From the NCBI GenBank assembly GCA_946629155.1, contig CAMOXM010000034.1, positions 1 to 12,929 on the forward strand: a stretch of 12,929 bases of DNA, given 5' to 3'. A program made the translations under genes and the position numbers. Below are positions 12,127 to 12,929 of the stretch, piece by piece. The stretch's first letter is position 1; each line of letters opens with the position of its first letter. Source of the stretch: UBA9848 sp003454065 (GTDB taxonomy: Bacteria; Spirochaetota; Spirochaetia; Sphaerochaetales; Sphaerochaetaceae). The notes beneath the pieces were generated by a model. The model searched no databases. It saw only the letters and a list, made by a program, of their open reading frames with translations, and was not told where the DNA came from.

Positions 12127-12929
12127 TTATTCTTTCCAGCTGATTATCTCCTGCTCAAGTTTCATATCATTTTCAAGCATACAACTCATTATTTCCAAAA
12201 ATCTCCCTTTTTCAATCAATGATTTTGCTTTAGCTATATCGTTGTCTTCGAGAGTTTTCGAAAAAGAGGAATACTTTTCAAGTTCTTCAATCCCCATTTT
12301 GTATGGCTTAAAGTCTATATGGGTTTTATTCCGCAGATTCTCCAGTATGAAAAAACCATCCGGATCTATATCACCAAAATGATAGAACTTGTTATTTGAA
12401 TTTTGCCGGAATATTTTTTCCAGGAAGTTCTGTTTTGCGCTATTATGATAGCCAGATAAGAATATGAAAAATGTTTCCGCCTTTTTTATCCGATTGAAAG
12501 AAGTCAGGTTTTCAACAGTCATGATCTTAGAATCCGATATTTCAAAAGTTTTTATTTTGCCTATGCACTGAGAAGAAAGCGCAAACGGCATATCATGATA
12601 AACGGCAAGACATCTTCCATCCTCAAATGTTATTTTCCCATCCCCCTTGAAATATACATAAGAAGGATTTGCATATATATCGCATTCTTCAAGAATGACT
12701 TTGTTTTTCTCCTTTTCATCGGCGCAATTTCCTGTCAAATAATCAAAGCGCCCGCTTTGCCGTAAGATCTTTAGGACCTTGCGTTTGTATTTTTCTTCCC
12801 ATGATTTTGAATTCGACAAAACAGAAATTGACAACTCACGTTCCAATATTTCAGCCTTGTTTTTTAATATGCAATCCAAAAGATTGACTATGTTTTTCGC
12901 ATCAGTCGGACCGTATTCAGCTTCCTTAT
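12127..12929 (-). CDS. JetD-like protein (DUF2220, Toprim), C-terminal part; runs off the window
   Basis: The frame is open to the right edge, so the 267 codons seen are the C-terminal part of a longer protein; the TTG at 12879 is not a convincing start. The C-terminal domain has the DUF2220/JetD Toprim pattern: T-V-E-N-L-T-S-F (catalytic-type Glu), F-I-F-L-S-G-Y, and H-F-G-D-I-D-P-D-G-F-F-I-L with the D-x-D pair, equivalent to the W-G-D-I-D-x-x-G-F-x-I-L of Wadjet JetD. JetD is the nuclease subunit of Wadjet, an SMC-like system that cleaves circular plasmid DNA. Its gene usually follows jetA, jetB and jetC, which here would lie beyond the right edge. The sequence is visibly AT-rich relative to the translation genes, consistent with transfer. 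It could instead be a solitary DUF2220 gene. Confidence 0.75.
   Translation of the reverse strand, partial: KEAEYGPTDAKNIVNLLDCILKNKAEILERELSISVLSNSKSWEEKYKRKVLKILRQSGRFDYLTGNCADEKEKNKVILEECDIYANPSYVYFKGDGKITFEDGRCLAVYHDMPFALSSQCIGKIKTFEISDSKIMTVENLTSFNRIKKAETFFIFLSGYHNSAKQNFLEKIFRQNSNNKFYHFGDIDPDGFFILENLRNKTHIDFKPYKMGIEELEKYSSFSKTLEDNDIAKAKSLIEKGRFLEIMSCMLENDMKLEQEIISWKE

Noticed and set aside
1..12929. CRISPR array, rRNA or classical riboswitch
   Set aside because: No regularly spaced repeats, no rRNA-like blocks and no recognisable riboswitch core were seen on either strand.

Overview
The window looks like a piece of an anaerobic bacterial chromosome, most likely a spirochaete of the Sphaerochaeta/Treponema type. 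That placement is an inference. It rests on the EF-P sequence, the rplY-pth-(tilS) gene order, a rubredoxin domain (common in anaerobes) and a tRNA gene that does not encode CCA. The visible genes mix translation housekeeping with small redox genes, broken mobile and restriction-modification (R-M) genes, and the edge of a defence locus.

Layout. 1-756, minus strand: the start of a tyrosyl-tRNA synthetase and the complete efp gene behind a consensus-like promoter. 856-921: a tiny ORF with a strong ribosome binding site. 1006-2542, plus strand: a two-gene redox operon of an OhrR/MarR-type regulator and a metallo-beta-lactamase hydrolase fused to a C-terminal rubredoxin, closed by a clear terminator. 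2716-6365, minus strand: a tRNA-Pro(GGG), rplY, pth and tilS block. A chimeric remnant sits between pth and tilS, made of the start of a cytosine-5 DNA methyltransferase joined in frame to most of an NgoBV/NlaIV-like restriction endonuclease.

6396-7154, plus strand: a second decayed R-M locus, with a broken upstream partner ORF and a deleted, frameshifted D12-class adenine methyltransferase. 7350-8451, plus strand: a compact operon of a TIGR04076 protein, a flavin-reductase-like protein and a TfoX N-terminal-domain protein that looks cut short. 8530-9363: an ISL3-type insertion sequence with both 23-bp terminal repeats but a transposase carrying two internal deletions. 9485-9955, minus: a NimA-like pyridoxamine-phosphate-oxidase-fold protein. 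10035-12075, minus: a large predicted lipoprotein with a Gly/Ser/Thr-rich stretch that resembles the stem of beta-pore-forming toxins. 12127 to the window end, minus: the C-terminal part of a JetD-like (DUF2220, Toprim) protein. In Wadjet loci this is usually the last gene, so any jetABC partners would lie beyond the right edge.

Overall. The translation genes and the ohrR-hydrolase operon look intact. Several accessory genes have lost internal segments: two R-M systems, the transposase and probably the tfoX-like gene. The region therefore reads as a hotspot where defence and mobile genes arrived and then decayed by deletion. The best candidates for new biology are the OhrR-controlled hydrolase-rubredoxin fusion, the methyltransferase-endonuclease chimera, the putative pore-forming lipoprotein and the JetD-like gene at the edge. 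No CRISPR array or rRNA was seen.
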